Notes under the pieces: model-generated
What the model saw: the letters and a program-made list of their open reading frames with translations, nothing else
What the model was told of the DNA's origin: nothing
Database searches by the model: none
Program-made: the position numbers and the translations under genes
Source of the DNA: Pseudomonadota bacterium
Lineage (GTDB): Bacteria > Desulfobacterota > DSM-4660 > Desulfatiglandales > B25-G16
Reading direction: 5' to 3'
Assembly (NCBI GenBank): GCA_015223015.1
Contig: JADFWK010000241.1
Coordinates: forward strand, 1 to 5,955
DNA length: 5,955 nucleotides
Shown here: in pieces, positions 5,871 to 5,955 of the stretch
Numbering within the stretch: the stretch's first letter is position 1
How the letters are laid out: every line of letters starts with the position of its first letter

Positions 5871-5911
5871 GCCCGCCCGCCTCGCCTGAGCGAGAGCGAT
5901 GGCGGGCAGGC
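5871..5911. repeat. 41-base GC-rich palindromic repeat, copy 2
   Basis: Same orientation and 38 of 41 positions identical to the copy at 2235-2275. The three differences are clustered in the loop-proximal CTC versus AGA, so both stem arms are fully conserved while the inner palindrome GAGCGCTC is lost. Local flanks differ, apart from a short ATA/GG context, which suggests that the unit itself is the repeated entity. Confidence 0.8.
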
Positions 5912-5955
5912 CTTGAGGAAATTGGCATTACCAGTTAGATAAATTGATTCTCATC

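Larger units (their letters stand above)
5459..5955. other. Gene-poor intergenic region upstream of alaC
   Basis: No frame here has both a plausible start and codon pattern. It holds the candidate alaC promoter (5498-5527), a GGTAACGTTA motif near 5764 like those after thrH, and the second 41-base palindrome (5871-5911). A minus-strand frame without a start codon is open from 5770 to its TAG at 5591 (59 codons, basic and helix-prone, ending KARERAERS). An overlapping 63-codon frame (5846-5655) starts at GTG with no ribosome site. Either could be a decayed gene or a repeat fragment, but neither is supported as a gene. No tRNA or other RNA structure was recognised. Confidence 0.5.

Overview
The window looks like chromosomal DNA from a Gram-negative anaerobe-type bacterium, most likely of the Desulfobacterota (the former Deltaproteobacteria). 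The basis is recalled family resemblance, not a database search. The adenylate kinase has the LID sequence CVNDNNHPNN and a GPNGSGKGTQ P-loop that I associate with that group, and an AlaC-type aminotransferase lies directly upstream of an ACT-domain homoserine dehydrogenase. All six recognisable genes lie on the minus strand, so transcription runs from high to low coordinates.

In transcription order: a roughly 500-base region at the right end (5459-5955) has no convincing gene but carries a plausible promoter and a 41-base palindromic repeat. Next comes a tight three-gene amino-acid operon, alaC (5458-4292), hom (4279-2966) and thrH (2965-2354). The alaC stop codon is immediately followed by the hom Shine-Dalgarno sequence, and the hom stop directly abuts the thrH ATG. 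Hom makes homoserine. ThrH (phosphoserine/homoserine phosphotransferase family) could phosphorylate it in place of a classical ThrB kinase, so the unit probably serves threonine synthesis, with AlaC linking it to pyruvate/alanine/glutamate amino-group exchange.

After thrH there is a 269-base intergenic patchwork (2085-2353) with nested inverted repeats, several CGTTACC motifs and a second copy of the 41-base palindrome. Next is a tight pair, a YbgC-like hotdog thioesterase (2084-1683) and adenylate kinase adk (1679-987), separated by 3 bases.

Between adk and the last gene lies a 150-base interspersed repeat (840-990). It is bounded by AAGTGCCTAAAGT-type repeats in opposite orientations and starts exactly at the adk stop codon. 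The last gene (823 to beyond position 1) is the N-terminal 274 residues of a divergent nucleotide-sugar dehydrogenase, for which I infer a GTG start. This gene suggests that a polysaccharide or nucleotide-sugar locus continues to the left.

The protein-coding genes are ordinary metabolism. The less ordinary content is the set of intergenic repeat families, one of which may supply the promoter of the dehydrogenase gene. I see no CRISPR array, tRNA, rRNA, transposase or defence system.
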